Below, piece after piece: positions 41,853 to 51,955 of a stretch of 64,000 nucleotides of DNA. Below the pieces are notes generated by a model. That model was given only the letters and a program-made list of their open reading frames with translations, was not told the DNA's origin and ran no database searches. The stretch comes from Odoribacter sp. (lineage in GTDB: Bacteria > Bacteroidota > Bacteroidia > Bacteroidales > Prolixibacteraceae), in the NCBI GenBank assembly GCA_013824715.1, contig PNOH01000025.1, forward strand, positions 1-64,000. The letters are read 5' to 3'. A program made the position numbers and the translations under genes. How positions within the stretch are numbered: position 1 is the first letter of the stretch; the number at the start of each line of letters is the position of its first letter.

Positions 41853-42760
41853 AGAAGAGAGACTTAATTTCGATTACTGATTATTCAAAAGAAGATTACC
41901 TGCGAATTTTGGAGCTTGCAGCCGATTTTGAGAAAAATCCAAACCAGAGGTTACTTGAAGGGAAAGTAGTTGCTTCTTTGTTTTTCGAACCATCAACCCG
42001 TACTCGTTTGAGCTTCGAAACCGCAATTAACCGCCTTGGAGGTCGAATTATCGGTTTTTCCGATGCCGGCTCATCCAGTGTTTCGAAAGGCGAAACATTG
42101 CACGACACTACCCGGATGGTGAGTAATTACGTTGATTTAATCGTTATGCGGCATCCGCTTGAAGGTAGCGCCCGATATGCTGCAGAAGTTGCCGATGTTC
42201 CGGTAATCAATGCCGGTGATGGAGCTAACCAGCACCCCACGCAGACTCTGCTCGATATGTATTCAATCCTGAAAACCCAGGGAACGCTCGATAACATCAA
42301 TATTTTCATGATTGGCGACTTAAAGTACGGACGAACCGTTCATTCGTTACTAATGGCCATGACCGAATTTGAAAATCCGATATTTAATTTTATTGCCCCT
42401 GAAGAATTGGCCATGCCCGAGGAATACAAGCTCTTTTTAAAAGAAAAAGGGATACGATATTTCGAGCACACTGAAATCACAGACAACATTAATCATGCTG
42501 ATATTATTTACATGACCCGTGTTCAGAAGGAACGGTTCATGGATCCGATTGAATACGAAAAAGTTAAAAATGTATATATTTTACGCAACCAAATGCTGAA
42601 AAACACCAAACCCAACATGCGTATTTTACATCCACTTCCACGTATCAACGAAATCCATCCTGATGTTGATACCAATGAAAAAGCCTATTATTTTGAACAG
42701 GCCCGGAATGGTGTTTTCACCCGGCAGGCAATTATCGCACACATCCTCAACCTCAAATAA
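41849..42760 (+). CDS. pyrB: Aspartate carbamoyltransferase, catalytic chain
   Basis: A 303-residue enzyme (EC 2.1.3.2) of pyrimidine biosynthesis, joining carbamoyl phosphate and aspartate. Signature [16 protein letters not shown] (carbamoyl-phosphate site, about residue 48), then [48 protein letters not shown] and [14 protein letters not shown] (aspartate site). It is followed after eight bases by pyrI, so the holoenzyme is of the regulated E. coli type. An attenuator-like terminator lies just upstream. Confidence 0.98.
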   Translation: MKKRDLISITDYSKEDYLRILELAADFEKNPNQRLLEGKVVASLFFEPSTRTRLSFETAINRLGGRIIGFSDAGSSSVSKGETLHDTTRMVSNYVDLIVMRHPLEGSARYAAEVADVPVINAGDGANQHPTQTLLDMYSILKTQGTLDNINIFMIGDLKYGRTVHSLLMAMTEFENPIFNFIAPEELAMPEEYKLFLKEKGIRYFEHTEITDNINHADIIYMTRVQKERFMDPIEYEKVKNVYILRNQMLKNTKPNMRILHPLPRINEIHPDVDTNEKAYYFEQARNGVFTRQAIIAHILNLK

Positions 42761-42768
42761 ATAGTATC

Positions 42769-43239
42769 ATGAGCGATCATTTAAAAAAGAAATTAAAACT
42801 GAAAGTCAGTGCAATCAATAATGGCACTGTAATCGATCATATCCCTTCCGAAAATCTGTTCAAGGTCATTTCAATTTTGGGACTTCAGAAAATGAAAAGC
42901 CAAATCACCTTTGGAGCCAATTTCGAAAGTGAGAAACTGGGAAACAAAGCTATCATTAAGCTTTCGGATGTATTTTTTGAAGATGATGAAATAAATAAAA
43001 TCTCATTGATTGCTCGAAATGCCAATCTGAACATTATACGTGATTACGAAGTGGTTGAAAAACGTGTGGTTGAGGTACCTGATAAAATAATTGGGATTGT
43101 TAAATGCTTCAATCCAAAATGTATAACCAACAATGAAGAAATAACTACCCATTTTACGGTTATTTCGAAAAATCCGCTCGACCTTAAATGCAAATACTGC
43201 GAAAAGATAACACACGAGCACCAAATGGTGATTAAATAA
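42769..43239 (+). CDS. pyrI: Aspartate carbamoyltransferase, regulatory chain
   Basis: A 156-residue protein. The N-terminal allosteric domain (VSAINNGTVIDHIPSENLFK) binds CTP/ATP in the E. coli protein. The C-terminal zinc domain has four cysteines in the expected spacing: CFNPKC, then CKYC (pattern C-x4-C-x22-C-x2-C). It links catalytic trimers into the dodecamer and gives feedback control by nucleotides. Confidence 0.97.
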   Translation: MSDHLKKKLKLKVSAINNGTVIDHIPSENLFKVISILGLQKMKSQITFGANFESEKLGNKAIIKLSDVFFEDDEINKISLIARNANLNIIRDYEVVEKRVVEVPDKIIGIVKCFNPKCITNNEEITTHFTVISKNPLDLKCKYCEKITHEHQMVIK

Positions 43240-43250
43240 ATCGTTATAAA

Positions 43251-43715
43251 ATGCACGAAATGACCTCACCCGATTTCCCGGCAACATTTCAGAAAGTATC
43301 GGATTTGATTAACTTGAATCCGGAAGATTTACTTTTCAGGATTTGCCAACTCCTGAAGCAGGAAGTTTATCATTACGACTGGGTCGGTTTTTATATACTT
43401 GATCAGGAAAAGAACGAACTTGTATTGGGTCCTTATGTGGGCAAACCGACCCAACACACCAACATTGCGATTGGAAAAGGAATTTGCGGACAGGTTGCCG
43501 AAAGTGGCCGTACCATGGTTGTGCAGGATGTAACCCAGGTTGAAAATTACATTTCGTGCGGCCTTGATGTTCAATCGGAGATTGTTGTTCCGGTAATGAA
43601 AGATGGACTGTTTGTGGCCGAACTTGATATTGACAGCCACTCCCCTGCCCCTTTTACAGAGGAAGACAGTAAGTTCCTGGCAAGAATATGCGAAATGCTG
43701 GCTTCTCATTTTTAA
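43251..43715 (+). CDS. GAF-domain protein, free methionine-R-sulfoxide reductase-like
   Basis: A 154-residue single GAF domain. WVGFYILDQEKNELVLGPYV, GKGICGQVAESGRTMVVQDV, YISCGLDVQSEIVVPV and AELDIDSHSPAPFTEED align with fRMsr (MsrC). Of the three active-site cysteines of E. coli MsrC, the equivalents of Cys94 (GICG) and Cys118 (YISC) are present, but the Cys84 position is replaced in the HTNIAIG segment. Two-Cys homologs exist, so reductase activity is plausible but not certain. It begins 11 bases after pyrI and ends the operon. Confidence 0.8.
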   Translation: MHEMTSPDFPATFQKVSDLINLNPEDLLFRICQLLKQEVYHYDWVGFYILDQEKNELVLGPYVGKPTQHTNIAIGKGICGQVAESGRTMVVQDVTQVENYISCGLDVQSEIVVPVMKDGLFVAELDIDSHSPAPFTEEDSKFLARICEMLASHF

Positions 43716-43811
43716 ATATGGATTACAGTTTTTGGCATGATGCACCCTGGTAAGAAATAAATTTTCTAAAATAAATTCATTCAACGTAATATTTTACAGG
43801 TTTTGGTTGTT

Positions 43812-43859
43812 TAAATAGTTCAAATTGTATTACTGCAATTTAAACTATTTGTTTTTTTT
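43812..43859 (+). terminator. Terminator after the pyrBI-GAF operon
   Basis: AAATAGTT and AAATTG pair with CAATTT and AACTATTT, with one internal mismatch and an eight-base loop; a run of eight T follows. Confidence 0.7.
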
Positions 43860-43904
43860 GTATTTCTGCCAGCAATGTATTCTGTGCAGTATTATTTCAG
43901 AGCC

Positions 43905-44558
43905 ATGATGAACGAAATTTACGAAATACTTTTTCACACCAACGAAGCCTTATATGCCATTGTTTCTGAAAATGTCTGGGAAGCCTATCTGGTTCTTTTT
44001 CTGATTATTTTTTTGGAAACCGGGCTCATTGTTTTTCCTTTTCTTCCGGGCGATGGTTTGCTGTTTTCAGCCGGAGTTATTGCAGCTTCATCCGAAATGA
44101 GTATCCTGTTGCTTGTTCCCATCTTAATTGTAGCTGCAATATTGGGAAACCACTTCAATTACAGGATTGGAAAACAGGTTGGCAATGGAATAGAACACAG
44201 CAAAAACAGGTTTGTCCGGAAATATTTGGTCAAATCAATTATTACTACCCGGAAGTTTTATCAGAAACATGGAAAAAAATCAATCATTATTGGTCGTTTT
44301 TTTCCTGTAATCCGCACCTATATTCCGTTTTTGGCCGGAACTGTAAAGTTTGATTATCCGATATTCAATACCTATACCATCATTGGATCTTTAATTTGGG
44401 TTCCATTTTTTACCTTGACTGGTTACTTTCTGGGCGAAATCACCTGGATTAAAGATAATTTCGAACTGATTTTTCTTGGATTAATTGTGGTTACACTTAT
44501 CCCATTTTTTTATGCCGCGATTAAAACCATGTTTTTCGGAAGAAAAATGCGTGACTGA
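43905..44558 (+). CDS. DedA-family membrane protein
   Basis: A 217-residue inner-membrane protein of the DedA/SNARE-associated (VTT) family. Conserved parts are FLETGLIVFPFLPGDGLLFS, ILGNHFNYRIGKQVG, KHGKKSIIIGRFFPVIRTYI with the essential Arg residues, PFLAGTVKF and GSLIWVPFFTLTGYFLG. The family flips polyprenyl phosphate and phospholipids and supports membrane homeostasis. The ATG at 43905 (ATGATGAAC) is preferred; an ATG at 43875 would place the start right behind the terminator. Single-gene unit. Confidence 0.9.
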   Translation: MMNEIYEILFHTNEALYAIVSENVWEAYLVLFLIIFLETGLIVFPFLPGDGLLFSAGVIAASSEMSILLLVPILIVAAILGNHFNYRIGKQVGNGIEHSKNRFVRKYLVKSIITTRKFYQKHGKKSIIIGRFFPVIRTYIPFLAGTVKFDYPIFNTYTIIGSLIWVPFFTLTGYFLGEITWIKDNFELIFLGLIVVTLIPFFYAAIKTMFFGRKMRD

Positions 44559-44597
44559 TTCTGTAATTTCGCCAGAACCTATATTTATCCGGCAAAA

Positions 44598-44626
44598 AAG
44601 TTATTTTTGATTCTTCAAAATAACTT
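44598..44626 (+). promoter_or_regulatory. 10-bp palindrome overlapping the permease promoter
   Basis: AAGTTATTTT and AAAATAACTT are perfect inverted repeats with a nine-base loop, ending two bases before the ATG at 44629. The left arm contains the -7 element TATTTTTG (44602-44609). It could be an operator or a 5' RNA hairpin covering the ribosome site. Confidence 0.55.
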
Positions 44627-44628
44627 CT

Positions 44629-46170
44629 ATGTCAAAACTATTCGCATTAAAGCCCATTTCGGACTTACTTTCTGAATCGAAATCCGATCTTGGACTTCGT
44701 AAATCCCTCTCTGCATTAAATCTTACAACACTTGGTATTGGGGCAGTAATCGGAGCAGGAATCTTTGTATTAACTGGCCAGGCAGCAGCACAATATGCCG
44801 GACCTGCAATTGTTATTTCATTTTTGATATCCGGACTTGCCTGTTTGTTTGCAGGTTTATGCTATGCCGAATTTGCTTCGATGATTCCAATCTCAGGAAG
44901 TGCCTACACCTATTCCTATGCAACCATGGGCGAGTTTATGGCCTGGATCATTGGCTGGGATTTAATTTTGGAATACCTCTTTGCCGCTTCAACAGTTTCA
45001 GTTGGCTGGTCAGGTTATATGGTTAGTTTATTAACACAAATTGGGATCAATATACCACCTGAATATACATCTGCCAGAGGAATGGAATTATTACAGATAC
45101 CAGCAAATATGCCCGGCATTGATGCCGGGTGGTTTCCTAAAACTCCTCAGATTATAGAATTTTTAGCCAATCATGGTGTTGATTCAGGTAGCTTGCCGAT
45201 GGTAACTTCCATCATCAATGTTCCGGCAATGTTCGTTATTGCGGTGATAACTATGTTGCTTGTTGTTGGTATTAAAGAAAGTGCAAATTTCAACAATATA
45301 ATGGTTATTATAAAAGTGTCGGTCATTATTTTGTTCATTGCACTTGGATTTGCATTTGTAAAAAGTTCAAATTTGCACCCATTTATCCCTGAAGGAACAG
45401 GAGAATGGGGCCATTTTGGTTGGGGTGGAATAATGCGGGGCGCCGCAGTAATATTCTTTGCTTACATAGGTTTTGATGCTGTATCAACAGCCGCACAGGA
45501 GGCAAAAAATCCGCAACGCGATATGCCTATTGGCATTTTAGCATCATTAAGTATTTCTACAATTCTATATATACTTGTTGCAATTGTTTTAACAGGTGTG
45601 GTAAGTTATAAATTTTTAAATGTTCCCGCGCCAATTGCTCTTGCTGTCGATGCTATGGGAAGTGATTATAACTGGCTAAGAATAATTATAAAAATTGCTG
45701 CTTTAGCTGGATTAAGCTCGGTTATCCTTGTCATGTTGCTTGGTCAGCCAAGAATTTTCCTTACCATGTCAAGAGATGGACTTTTACCTCCGGTATTTTC
45801 AAAGGTTCATCCAAGATTCAAAACACCATACGTAAGTACATTAATTACTGGAGCTGTAGCAATGATTTTTGCAGGAATTTTACCAATCAGTATTCTTGGA
45901 GAACTGGTTTCAATTGGAACTTTACTGGCCTTCGCCATCGTTTGTATCGGAATTATTATTTTAAGGGTGAAACGCCCTGAAATTGAACGGCCGTTTAGAA
46001 CACCTTTTGTTCCGCTTGTTCCTCTCTTAGGCGCCGGAATTTGTATTTTGGTAATGTTATCGTTGCCTTGGGAAACCTGGCTCCGCTTAATCGCATGGAT
46101 GGCTTTGGGTTTCGTTATTTATTTTACGTACGGAATTCGACATAGTAAAATCAGGAACAGTAAAAAGTAA
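44629..46170 (+). CDS. APC-superfamily amino acid permease (cationic amino acid transporter-like)
   Basis: A 513-residue inner-membrane protein with 12 or more membrane segments. [20 protein letters not shown] is the glycine-rich TM1 motif of the APC family; [59 protein letters not shown] and [20 protein letters not shown] place it with the YfnA/CAT-type transporters. Probable substrates are cationic or branched amino acids taken up by proton symport; the exact one is not predictable. A palindrome overlaps its promoter and a terminator follows. Confidence 0.9.
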   Translation: MSKLFALKPISDLLSESKSDLGLRKSLSALNLTTLGIGAVIGAGIFVLTGQAAAQYAGPAIVISFLISGLACLFAGLCYAEFASMIPISGSAYTYSYATMGEFMAWIIGWDLILEYLFAASTVSVGWSGYMVSLLTQIGINIPPEYTSARGMELLQIPANMPGIDAGWFPKTPQIIEFLANHGVDSGSLPMVTSIINVPAMFVIAVITMLLVVGIKESANFNNIMVIIKVSVIILFIALGFAFVKSSNLHPFIPEGTGEWGHFGWGGIMRGAAVIFFAYIGFDAVSTAAQEAKNPQRDMPIGILASLSISTILYILVAIVLTGVVSYKFLNVPAPIALAVDAMGSDYNWLRIIIKIAALAGLSSVILVMLLGQPRIFLTMSRDGLLPPVFSKVHPRFKTPYVSTLITGAVAMIFAGILPISILGELVSIGTLLAFAIVCIGIIILRVKRPEIERPFRTPFVPLVPLLGAGICILVMLSLPWETWLRLIAWMALGFVIYFTYGIRHSKIRNSKK

Positions 46171-46194
46171 ACTGATAAAGAAAAACAGGATGAG

Positions 46195-46225
46195 GCTCCG
46201 CTGGATTAAAGCGGGGCTTTTTTTT
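46195..46225 (+). terminator. Terminator after the amino acid permease
   Basis: GCTCCGCT pairs with AGCGGGGC (one G.U) around GGATTAA, followed by eight T. Confidence 0.75.
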
Positions 46226-46331
46226 GATTAAACAAACATCCTGATGGCAAAAGCAATCTGCCAATTCAAAATCCAACAAATTTTCCATTTCATTGTTACA
46301 GTGAAGTACATTGAACCGAAAGGCCTATTCT

Positions 46332-47741
46332 ATGAAATATACTCATTTAGTGTTATTCATTTCAGCTTCTCTTTTGGTTATAAATGCTGTCAATGGTCAG
46401 AATGCTAACAAACTCATTCCTTTCGCCTCAGGCTTAACAAGCCCGGTAAGCATCGCGAATGCAGGCGACAGCCGACTGTTTGTTGCTGAACAGCGGGGAT
46501 ACATCAGGATAATTGGGTCCACCGGAATTCTTAATTCTCAGCCTTTCCTCAATATTACGAACAGGATTGTTTACGGAGGAGAACGTGGTTTATTAGGGAT
46601 AGTTTTTCATCCGAAATATAAGACTAACGGGTATTTCTATGTCAATTATATTGGCAAAGGCGACAGCACACATATTTCCAGATTTACAGTTAGTTCGGGC
46701 GATCCTAATCTGGCCGATCCACAAAGCGAGTTTAAGCTGATGACGATCTTTCAGCCTTATGCCAATCACAATGGGGGCAATTTGAAATTTGGCCCTGATG
46801 GTTATTTATACATTGGTATGGGTGATGGAGGTTCGGGCGGCGATCCTGGAAACCGGGCTCAGAACACAAAGGAATTATTGGGCAAAATGCTGCGCATTAA
46901 TGTTGATCATGGCAATCCGTATTCGATTCCGTCCACAAATCCTTTTTATAACAGTACTACCACCAGGGGTGAAATTTGGGCGCTGGGATTGAGAAATCCG
47001 TGGAGATTCAGTTTCGATCGTCTTACAGGTGACCTTTGGATAGCCGATGTGGGACAGAATGCTATTGAAGAAATTGATTTTCAGCCAGCCGGAAGCAAAG
47101 GGGGCGAAAATTACGGATGGCGGTGCTATGAAGGGAATAAGGCTTACAATTCTTGTGGATGTAGTCCGTTATCTTCCTTCACATTTCCTGTTTTTTTCTA
47201 TCCTCAAGGTCAGGAATGTTCAGTGACCGGAGGGTTCGTTTACCGTGGGTCAACCTTATCTCCATTTTATGGGCATTACTTCTTTACTGATTATTGCTCC
47301 GACAGAATTTGGACCTTGCACAAAGTGGCTGGGAATTGGGTCAAAGTAGATTATGGACAGTTTTCAGGAAATAATTTCAGCACGTTTGGCGAGGATGCCG
47401 ATGGCCAAATCTACGTTGCAGGCTTAACCAGCGGTAAAATATTTCGTGTTTTCGATCAGGTAACCGAAAGTCGCCTGATTAATAAGCCCATCGATTTTAT
47501 AGTCATCCAAATTCCATTTTCCAGTCGGCTCAAAATTGAAACTGAACAAAAAAATGATCTGGACTTGCAAATTACAGTTTATGATTTAAATGGCATAGAA
47601 CGCTTTCAAGGCAATTCAATGGAAAGTAGTTACGAGTTCGATCCCGGTTTTTTGACTTCAGGAATCTATTTATTGAGTGTCAGGATTAACGGAAATAATC
47701 AGGTTCGAAAACTGGTATTGGGGAATAATATGAGCCGGTAA
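46332..47741 (+). CDS. PQQ-dependent sugar dehydrogenase-type beta-propeller with T9SS domain
   Basis: A 469-residue secreted protein. The ATG at 46332 gives signal peptide MKYTHLVLFISASLLVINA with cleavage near NGQ. The glucose/sorbosone dehydrogenase (GSDH, soluble Gdh-B-like) domain covers about residues 25-380: LFVAEQRGYIRII, RGLLGIVFHPKYKTNGYFYV, ANHNGGNLKFGPDGYLYIGM, GDGGSGGDPGNRAQ, ALGLRNPWRFSFD, GQNAIEEIDF, GFVYRGSTLSPFYGHYFFTD. The C-terminal 85 residues are a T9SS-type sorting domain (ITVYDLNGIERFQG, GIYLLSVRI). It may oxidise sugars at the cell surface with PQQ, though such domains are also structural. No PQQ biosynthesis gene is nearby. Confidence 0.88.
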   Translation: MKYTHLVLFISASLLVINAVNGQNANKLIPFASGLTSPVSIANAGDSRLFVAEQRGYIRIIGSTGILNSQPFLNITNRIVYGGERGLLGIVFHPKYKTNGYFYVNYIGKGDSTHISRFTVSSGDPNLADPQSEFKLMTIFQPYANHNGGNLKFGPDGYLYIGMGDGGSGGDPGNRAQNTKELLGKMLRINVDHGNPYSIPSTNPFYNSTTTRGEIWALGLRNPWRFSFDRLTGDLWIADVGQNAIEEIDFQPAGSKGGENYGWRCYEGNKAYNSCGCSPLSSFTFPVFFYPQGQECSVTGGFVYRGSTLSPFYGHYFFTDYCSDRIWTLHKVAGNWVKVDYGQFSGNNFSTFGEDADGQIYVAGLTSGKIFRVFDQVTESRLINKPIDFIVIQIPFSSRLKIETEQKNDLDLQITVYDLNGIERFQGNSMESSYEFDPGFLTSGIYLLSVRINGNNQVRKLVLGNNMSR

Positions 47742-47781
47742 GATATTGCCTGCTTTTTGGAAGCCCGACGTAGAATAATCC

Positions 47782-48519
47782 TTACCCACTCAATCGCTCC
47801 ACATTTCTGCCAATAATAACCAACGCCGGCATAGGTGGTTTTTCCAGTTCCAGTATTTGGCCGATGGTTCCCAATGTACCTTCCAGGGCAGTTGAACCGG
47901 GTTGTGAAACTTTACTGAGTACCTGAACATTTATTTCAGGCGAAATGGATTGATCCATTAACCGCCGGGCCAAGCGAACCAGTTTATTCAGCCCCATATA
48001 TAAAATGACCGGCGAGCCTGATTTCAGGACAGAAACAAAGGTTTCCAGATCACAGAAATCGCCTTTGCAGTAATGACCGGTACCAAACAGGACCATGCTG
48101 TTCTTGCCACGTTCGGTGAGCGGAATACCATACAATGAAGCGGCACCCAGGGCTGAAGTAACTCCGGGAATGGCTTCGTAATTTAGTCCGTTCTCGATGC
48201 AAAAGCGGATTTCTTCAGCGCCCCGCCCAAATATCATCGGATCACCCGACTTCAACCGAACAATTTTTTGTCCTTTCCCTGCCAATTCAATGATTAATTG
48301 ATTAATCCATTCCTGCCTGTCAGTTTGGTCCTGCCCATCCATGTAAATTTTGCCTACATAAATGCGCTGAGCAGTTGGTTTGGCCAGGTTCAGAATTTCT
48401 TTGCTCACCAAGGCATCATGCAAAATACAATCCGCTTCCTGAATGCGTTTCAGCGCTTTGATGGTCAGTAATTCAGGATCGCCCGGACCAGCGCCAACTA
48501 TGGAAATGAGTGAAGACAT
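47782..48519 (-). CDS. cobA: Uroporphyrinogen-III C-methyltransferase (SUMT)
   Basis: A 245-residue SAM-dependent enzyme (EC 2.1.1.107) that makes precorrin-2. Motifs: SIVGAGPGDPELLTIKAL, DALVSKEIL, RLKSGDPMIFGRGAEEI, GVTSALGAASLYGIPLTERG and ILYMGL. The ATG at 48519 is chosen because upstream in-frame codons lie in a heptamer repeat. It is the last gene of a minus-strand operon with hemD, cysI and the precorrin-2-dehydrogenase/cysJ fusion, so the product is probably meant for siroheme rather than B12. Confidence 0.95.
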   Translation of the reverse strand: MSSLISIVGAGPGDPELLTIKALKRIQEADCILHDALVSKEILNLAKPTAQRIYVGKIYMDGQDQTDRQEWINQLIIELAGKGQKIVRLKSGDPMIFGRGAEEIRFCIENGLNYEAIPGVTSALGAASLYGIPLTERGKNSMVLFGTGHYCKGDFCDLETFVSVLKSGSPVILYMGLNKLVRLARRLMDQSISPEINVQVLSKVSQPGSTALEGTLGTIGQILELEKPPMPALVIIGRNVERLSG

Positions 48520-48522
48520 TTT

Positions 48523-48556
<34 letters not shown>

Positions 48557-48607
48557 AAAAACCCCAACCCTGGTCATGAACTCATTCCCGGATTTCCTTT
48601 TTCCCTT

Positions 48608-49444
48608 TTACTTTTTATTTGTCTCGAGGTCATCCAGATATTCCATCGGACTGGAGTATTTAAACTTATATTTCAATAATCGTTGTAATTTACTGCTGTC
48701 TACAATCTTAAAGGATTCAGATTCATTAGAAATGATTGGTTCAGGAAGACCTGAAATTTGTGCTGCTTTGCCATAAAAATCCTTTTTCAGAGGATGTTCC
48801 GGGCAACAGGCATTCAGCGTTTCGCCCCACAGATTCTTTCCGATAATAGCTGAAATAATCCCAATGCAATCTTCCTGATGAATCAGGTTAACCGGTGCAT
48901 TGGCTATTGGTTGTGCCGATTTCAGGAGGAACCGTGCCGGATTACGGTCGGCTCCAATAAGCCCTCCAAACCGTATGATCGTAGTTTCGAAATCGGTCAG
49001 GTTTTTCAACAGATTTTCAGCCAGTACCAAAGCTTTTCCACTTGCTTTGTCCGGAATATTCCGGCCTTCCTCCTTCGCTGTTCCAGTATCTTCAGGATAA
49101 ACTGAGGTTGAAGAAATGAAAATCACTTTTTGAATGCCAAAATTCAGGAGAAATGGAATCAGTTGCCCGATTTGTGCCGGATAATACTTCTTAATTCCTT
49201 CGATTCTCCGGGGTGGAATAGAAATAATCAATACATTGCAGTTGAAAAAATCAGGATCATCCATGATGACTTCAGTATCGGATAAAACAATCTGAAAAGG
49301 CAAAATGCCAGCATCGCTGAGCATTCCGAACTTTTCAGGAGAGGTAACAGAACCTTTCACTGAAAAACCTTTTTCCAGTAAATGCTTTGCCAGCGGCACT
49401 CCTAACCACCCGCACCCCAAAATCGAAACTGTTTCTTTATCCAT
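48608..49444 (-). CDS. NAD(P)-binding SDR/epimerase-like protein (YeeZ-like)
   Basis: A 278-residue cytoplasmic protein with an N-terminal Rossmann motif VSILGCGWLGVPLAKHLLEK (GxGxxG), then VLIISIPPRR, KVIFISSTSVYPEDTG (SDR Ser/Tyr region, SSTSVY) and IIRFGGLIGADRNPARFL. This is the atypical short-chain dehydrogenase group that includes E. coli YeeZ. Substrate unknown. It sits between hemD and cobA in the siroheme/sulfite operon, six bases after hemD, so a link to sulfur or tetrapyrrole metabolism is suggested only by position. Confidence 0.8.
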   Translation of the reverse strand: MDKETVSILGCGWLGVPLAKHLLEKGFSVKGSVTSPEKFGMLSDAGILPFQIVLSDTEVIMDDPDFFNCNVLIISIPPRRIEGIKKYYPAQIGQLIPFLLNFGIQKVIFISSTSVYPEDTGTAKEEGRNIPDKASGKALVLAENLLKNLTDFETTIIRFGGLIGADRNPARFLLKSAQPIANAPVNLIHQEDCIGIISAIIGKNLWGETLNACCPEHPLKKDFYGKAAQISGLPEPIISNESESFKIVDSSKLQRLLKYKFKYSSPMEYLDDLETNKK

Positions 49445-49450
49445 TCATGC

Positions 49451-50161
49451 TTATTTGTTGTTTTCTTCAATCCATCGTGCAACAGAATACTGAACAAACG
49501 ACAATTCCTCCTGTTCAGGCGAAAGATACACTTTATTGGTAAAAACCCGCCAAGCCGCTCTTGCCGTAGAGTTTTCGTTAGCCAAAATAACCGAGGAAGG
49601 ATTAGTAAAATTACCAGAGGCTTTAAAATTATCAATTCCGGATGGACTAAAGAAAAGATAGGCATCAAAAATTCCGTTTACGATTTTCTCAATGGGAGTA
49701 TTTTTATATACTTCAATCGCGGAATACTGCAAGGCTGTTGTCTCAAAAATTGAATTGATTTCGGTATATAGCTTATCGCCATGTAGGAATAAAACCGACT
49801 CGCCCTCATTTTGGAAAATAACCTTCCCGGCCAGTTCAACCGGCTTTGAAAATGATGATACAGAAACAGGTAAGTTAAGCTTGCTTAGAATTTCAGCCTG
49901 ATTCTCGGACCAGCAATAGATTCGGTCGGTTTGGGTAAAGCCAAGTTGTGCCCCGAAACGAACCAGCCAGTGCGCGGCATAGGCGCTCGTTACTACCCAT
50001 TGTTTGCTCTGTTTGGCTATTGTTCCGAAGAATGGAAGGTTGGGCTTTTTGTACCCGGTCCGCAAAAAAGGTTGCTCGATGTACTGAATTTGCTGCTTTT
50101 GCAGCCATTGCCTGGTTTTATGAGACAATTTTTCGCCGATAAAAAATACTGGAGTTTTCAT
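49451..50161 (-). CDS. hemD: Uroporphyrinogen-III synthase
   Basis: A 236-residue enzyme (EC 4.2.1.75) that closes hydroxymethylbilane with inversion of ring D. HemD sequences diverge widely; recognisable parts are QWVVTSAYAAHWLVRF (usual W-F-TS-A/S), GESVLFLHGDKLYTEI (equivalent of the LLRG segment), AIEVYKNTPIEK (VY-T motif) and DAYLFFSPSGIDNF (FTSPSAV). It lies 12 bases after cysI and supplies the precursor for the SUMT at the end of the operon. Confidence 0.85.
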   Translation of the reverse strand: MKTPVFFIGEKLSHKTRQWLQKQQIQYIEQPFLRTGYKKPNLPFFGTIAKQSKQWVVTSAYAAHWLVRFGAQLGFTQTDRIYCWSENQAEILSKLNLPVSVSSFSKPVELAGKVIFQNEGESVLFLHGDKLYTEINSIFETTALQYSAIEVYKNTPIEKIVNGIFDAYLFFSPSGIDNFKASGNFTNPSSVILANENSTARAAWRVFTNKVYLSPEQEELSFVQYSVARWIEENNK

Positions 50162-50173
50162 GATATTAATTTT

Positions 50174-51874
50174 TTAATGTTTGAAATCACTTCCTTTTAA
50201 TGTTTCTTTTACGTACTGCTTCCGGATAACGAAATCGCCAAACTTTTCGCCATCAATCCTATTCTGTGCGTAATCAGAAAGGATGGGTGATAATTCAGCC
50301 AGTATTTCCGCTTCAGTAAGCGTTTCTTTGTAGAGCGTATTGAGGCGGGTTCCGTTAAAGTTTCCGCCCAGGTAGAGGTTGTAATGGCCTTCTGATTTTC
50401 CAATGAAGCCGATTTCTGCCAGATACGGTCTTCCGCAACCATTGGGGCATCCGGTCATTCGAATCACAATTTCTTCCTTAAACAACTCATGCTGAACAAG
50501 AATCGTTTCAATTTTGGTGACCAGCGATGGCAGATACCTTTCAGCTTCGGCAAATGCCAATCCGCAGGTATTGAGCGCCACACAGGCAATTGAATTATGC
50601 CGGAGTCCTGAAAGTTCGCCGGGCACTACGCCATTCTTTTTCAGGATTGCGCTTACGTTTTTCTTCTCGTCAGCCGTCAAATTGGCAATGATAAGGTTCT
50701 GGTTTCCGGTCAGGATAAATTTCCCGTCAATAATATGGGCAATTTCACGAAGCGCTGATTTGAGGTTAAAATCGTCTTTATCAGCCACACGTCCACCTTC
50801 AATAAACAGTGTCAGGCTCCATTTCGAATCTGTGCCTTTCTTCCAACCCAGTCGGTCGCCATTGCGGGTAAAATTGAATGGCCTTGGCTCCTGAAGTTCA
50901 AAGCCGAGGTATTTGTGCAGTTCGTTTATAAACCAGTCAATGCCATGATCATCAATGGTATATTTCAGTCTTGATCGTTTGCGGTTCTGCCGGTTTCCGT
51001 TGTCGCGCTGAACCAGAACTACTTTTTCTGCCACATCAAGCGCCTGTCCGGGAGTGCAAAAGCCAATCACATCGGCCAGTCGCGGATAAGCTTCCGGCAT
51101 TCCAAAGGTTGAGCCCATTCCTCCGCCAACAGCAACATTATAACCCACAATCCTGTTATTTACCACGATAGCAATAAATCCCAAATCCTGCGAAAAAATA
51201 TCCGAGTCGTTATATGGCGGAATAGCTACCGTGATTTTGAATTTACGGGGAAGATAACGGTCACCGTAAATCGGTTCAACATCTTTCTTGCTGTCGGCTA
51301 TTAACTTTTGGTTGAGCCAGATTTCGTGGTAGGCAGTGGTTGATGGCAGCAAATGTTCGCTGATCCGGCGTGCCGTTTCGTAAACTTCGGCATGCAATTC
51401 CGACTCGGCTGGATTTGGATGGCACATCACATTTCGGTTCACATCGCCACAGGCAGCAATAGTATCCATTAATCCGGCATTGATTCCCTGAATGGTCTTT
51501 TTGAGGTCTTTTTTAATGACTCCATGTAGCTGAAAGGCCTGTCTGGTGGTCAGTTTCAGCGTATGGTTGGCATATTGCTCCGATAAATCGTCCATTTGCA
51601 ACCATTGTTTTGGAGTCACAACACCGCCGGGAATACGCACACGAATCAGAAAAGAATAAGCAGGTTCCAGTTTCTGTCGTTTGCGTTCTTTTTCCAGATC
51701 GCGGTCACTCTGCTGGTATATGCCATGAAATTTTGAAATTTGGGTATCAGCAAGAGCAATTGATCCGGTGATAGGATCAGCCAGACTTTCAACCAAAGTT
51801 CCACGCAAATAATTGCTGTCGTATTTTATTTTTTCTACTTCTGAAAGTAGTTTCCAGTTTATTGTATCGCTCAT
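50174..51874 (-). CDS. cysI: Assimilatory sulfite reductase hemoprotein (CysI-type)
   Basis: A 566-residue enzyme reducing sulfite to sulfide. The ATG at 51874 ([20 protein letters not shown]) is chosen; longer in-frame versions run into repeats. It has two ferredoxin-like halves ([20 protein letters not shown]) and the siroheme/4Fe-4S cysteines in two pairs: CVALNTC (about residue 430) and CPNGC (about 472, within [18 protein letters not shown]). [11 protein letters not shown] is also conserved. Electron supply should come from the flavoprotein fusion encoded just upstream. Tandem ATTCAAAATT-type repeats fill the 80-base gap before the start. Confidence 0.95.
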   Translation of the reverse strand: MSDTINWKLLSEVEKIKYDSNYLRGTLVESLADPITGSIALADTQISKFHGIYQQSDRDLEKERKRQKLEPAYSFLIRVRIPGGVVTPKQWLQMDDLSEQYANHTLKLTTRQAFQLHGVIKKDLKKTIQGINAGLMDTIAACGDVNRNVMCHPNPAESELHAEVYETARRISEHLLPSTTAYHEIWLNQKLIADSKKDVEPIYGDRYLPRKFKITVAIPPYNDSDIFSQDLGFIAIVVNNRIVGYNVAVGGGMGSTFGMPEAYPRLADVIGFCTPGQALDVAEKVVLVQRDNGNRQNRKRSRLKYTIDDHGIDWFINELHKYLGFELQEPRPFNFTRNGDRLGWKKGTDSKWSLTLFIEGGRVADKDDFNLKSALREIAHIIDGKFILTGNQNLIIANLTADEKKNVSAILKKNGVVPGELSGLRHNSIACVALNTCGLAFAEAERYLPSLVTKIETILVQHELFKEEIVIRMTGCPNGCGRPYLAEIGFIGKSEGHYNLYLGGNFNGTRLNTLYKETLTEAEILAELSPILSDYAQNRIDGEKFGDFVIRKQYVKETLKGSDFKH

Positions 51875-51955
51875 TTGAATGATGAATTTTGAATGATAAA
51901 TTTTGAATAATTCGATTTCCTTTTCTGAAAACTGAGACTGAACACTGTTCACTTT

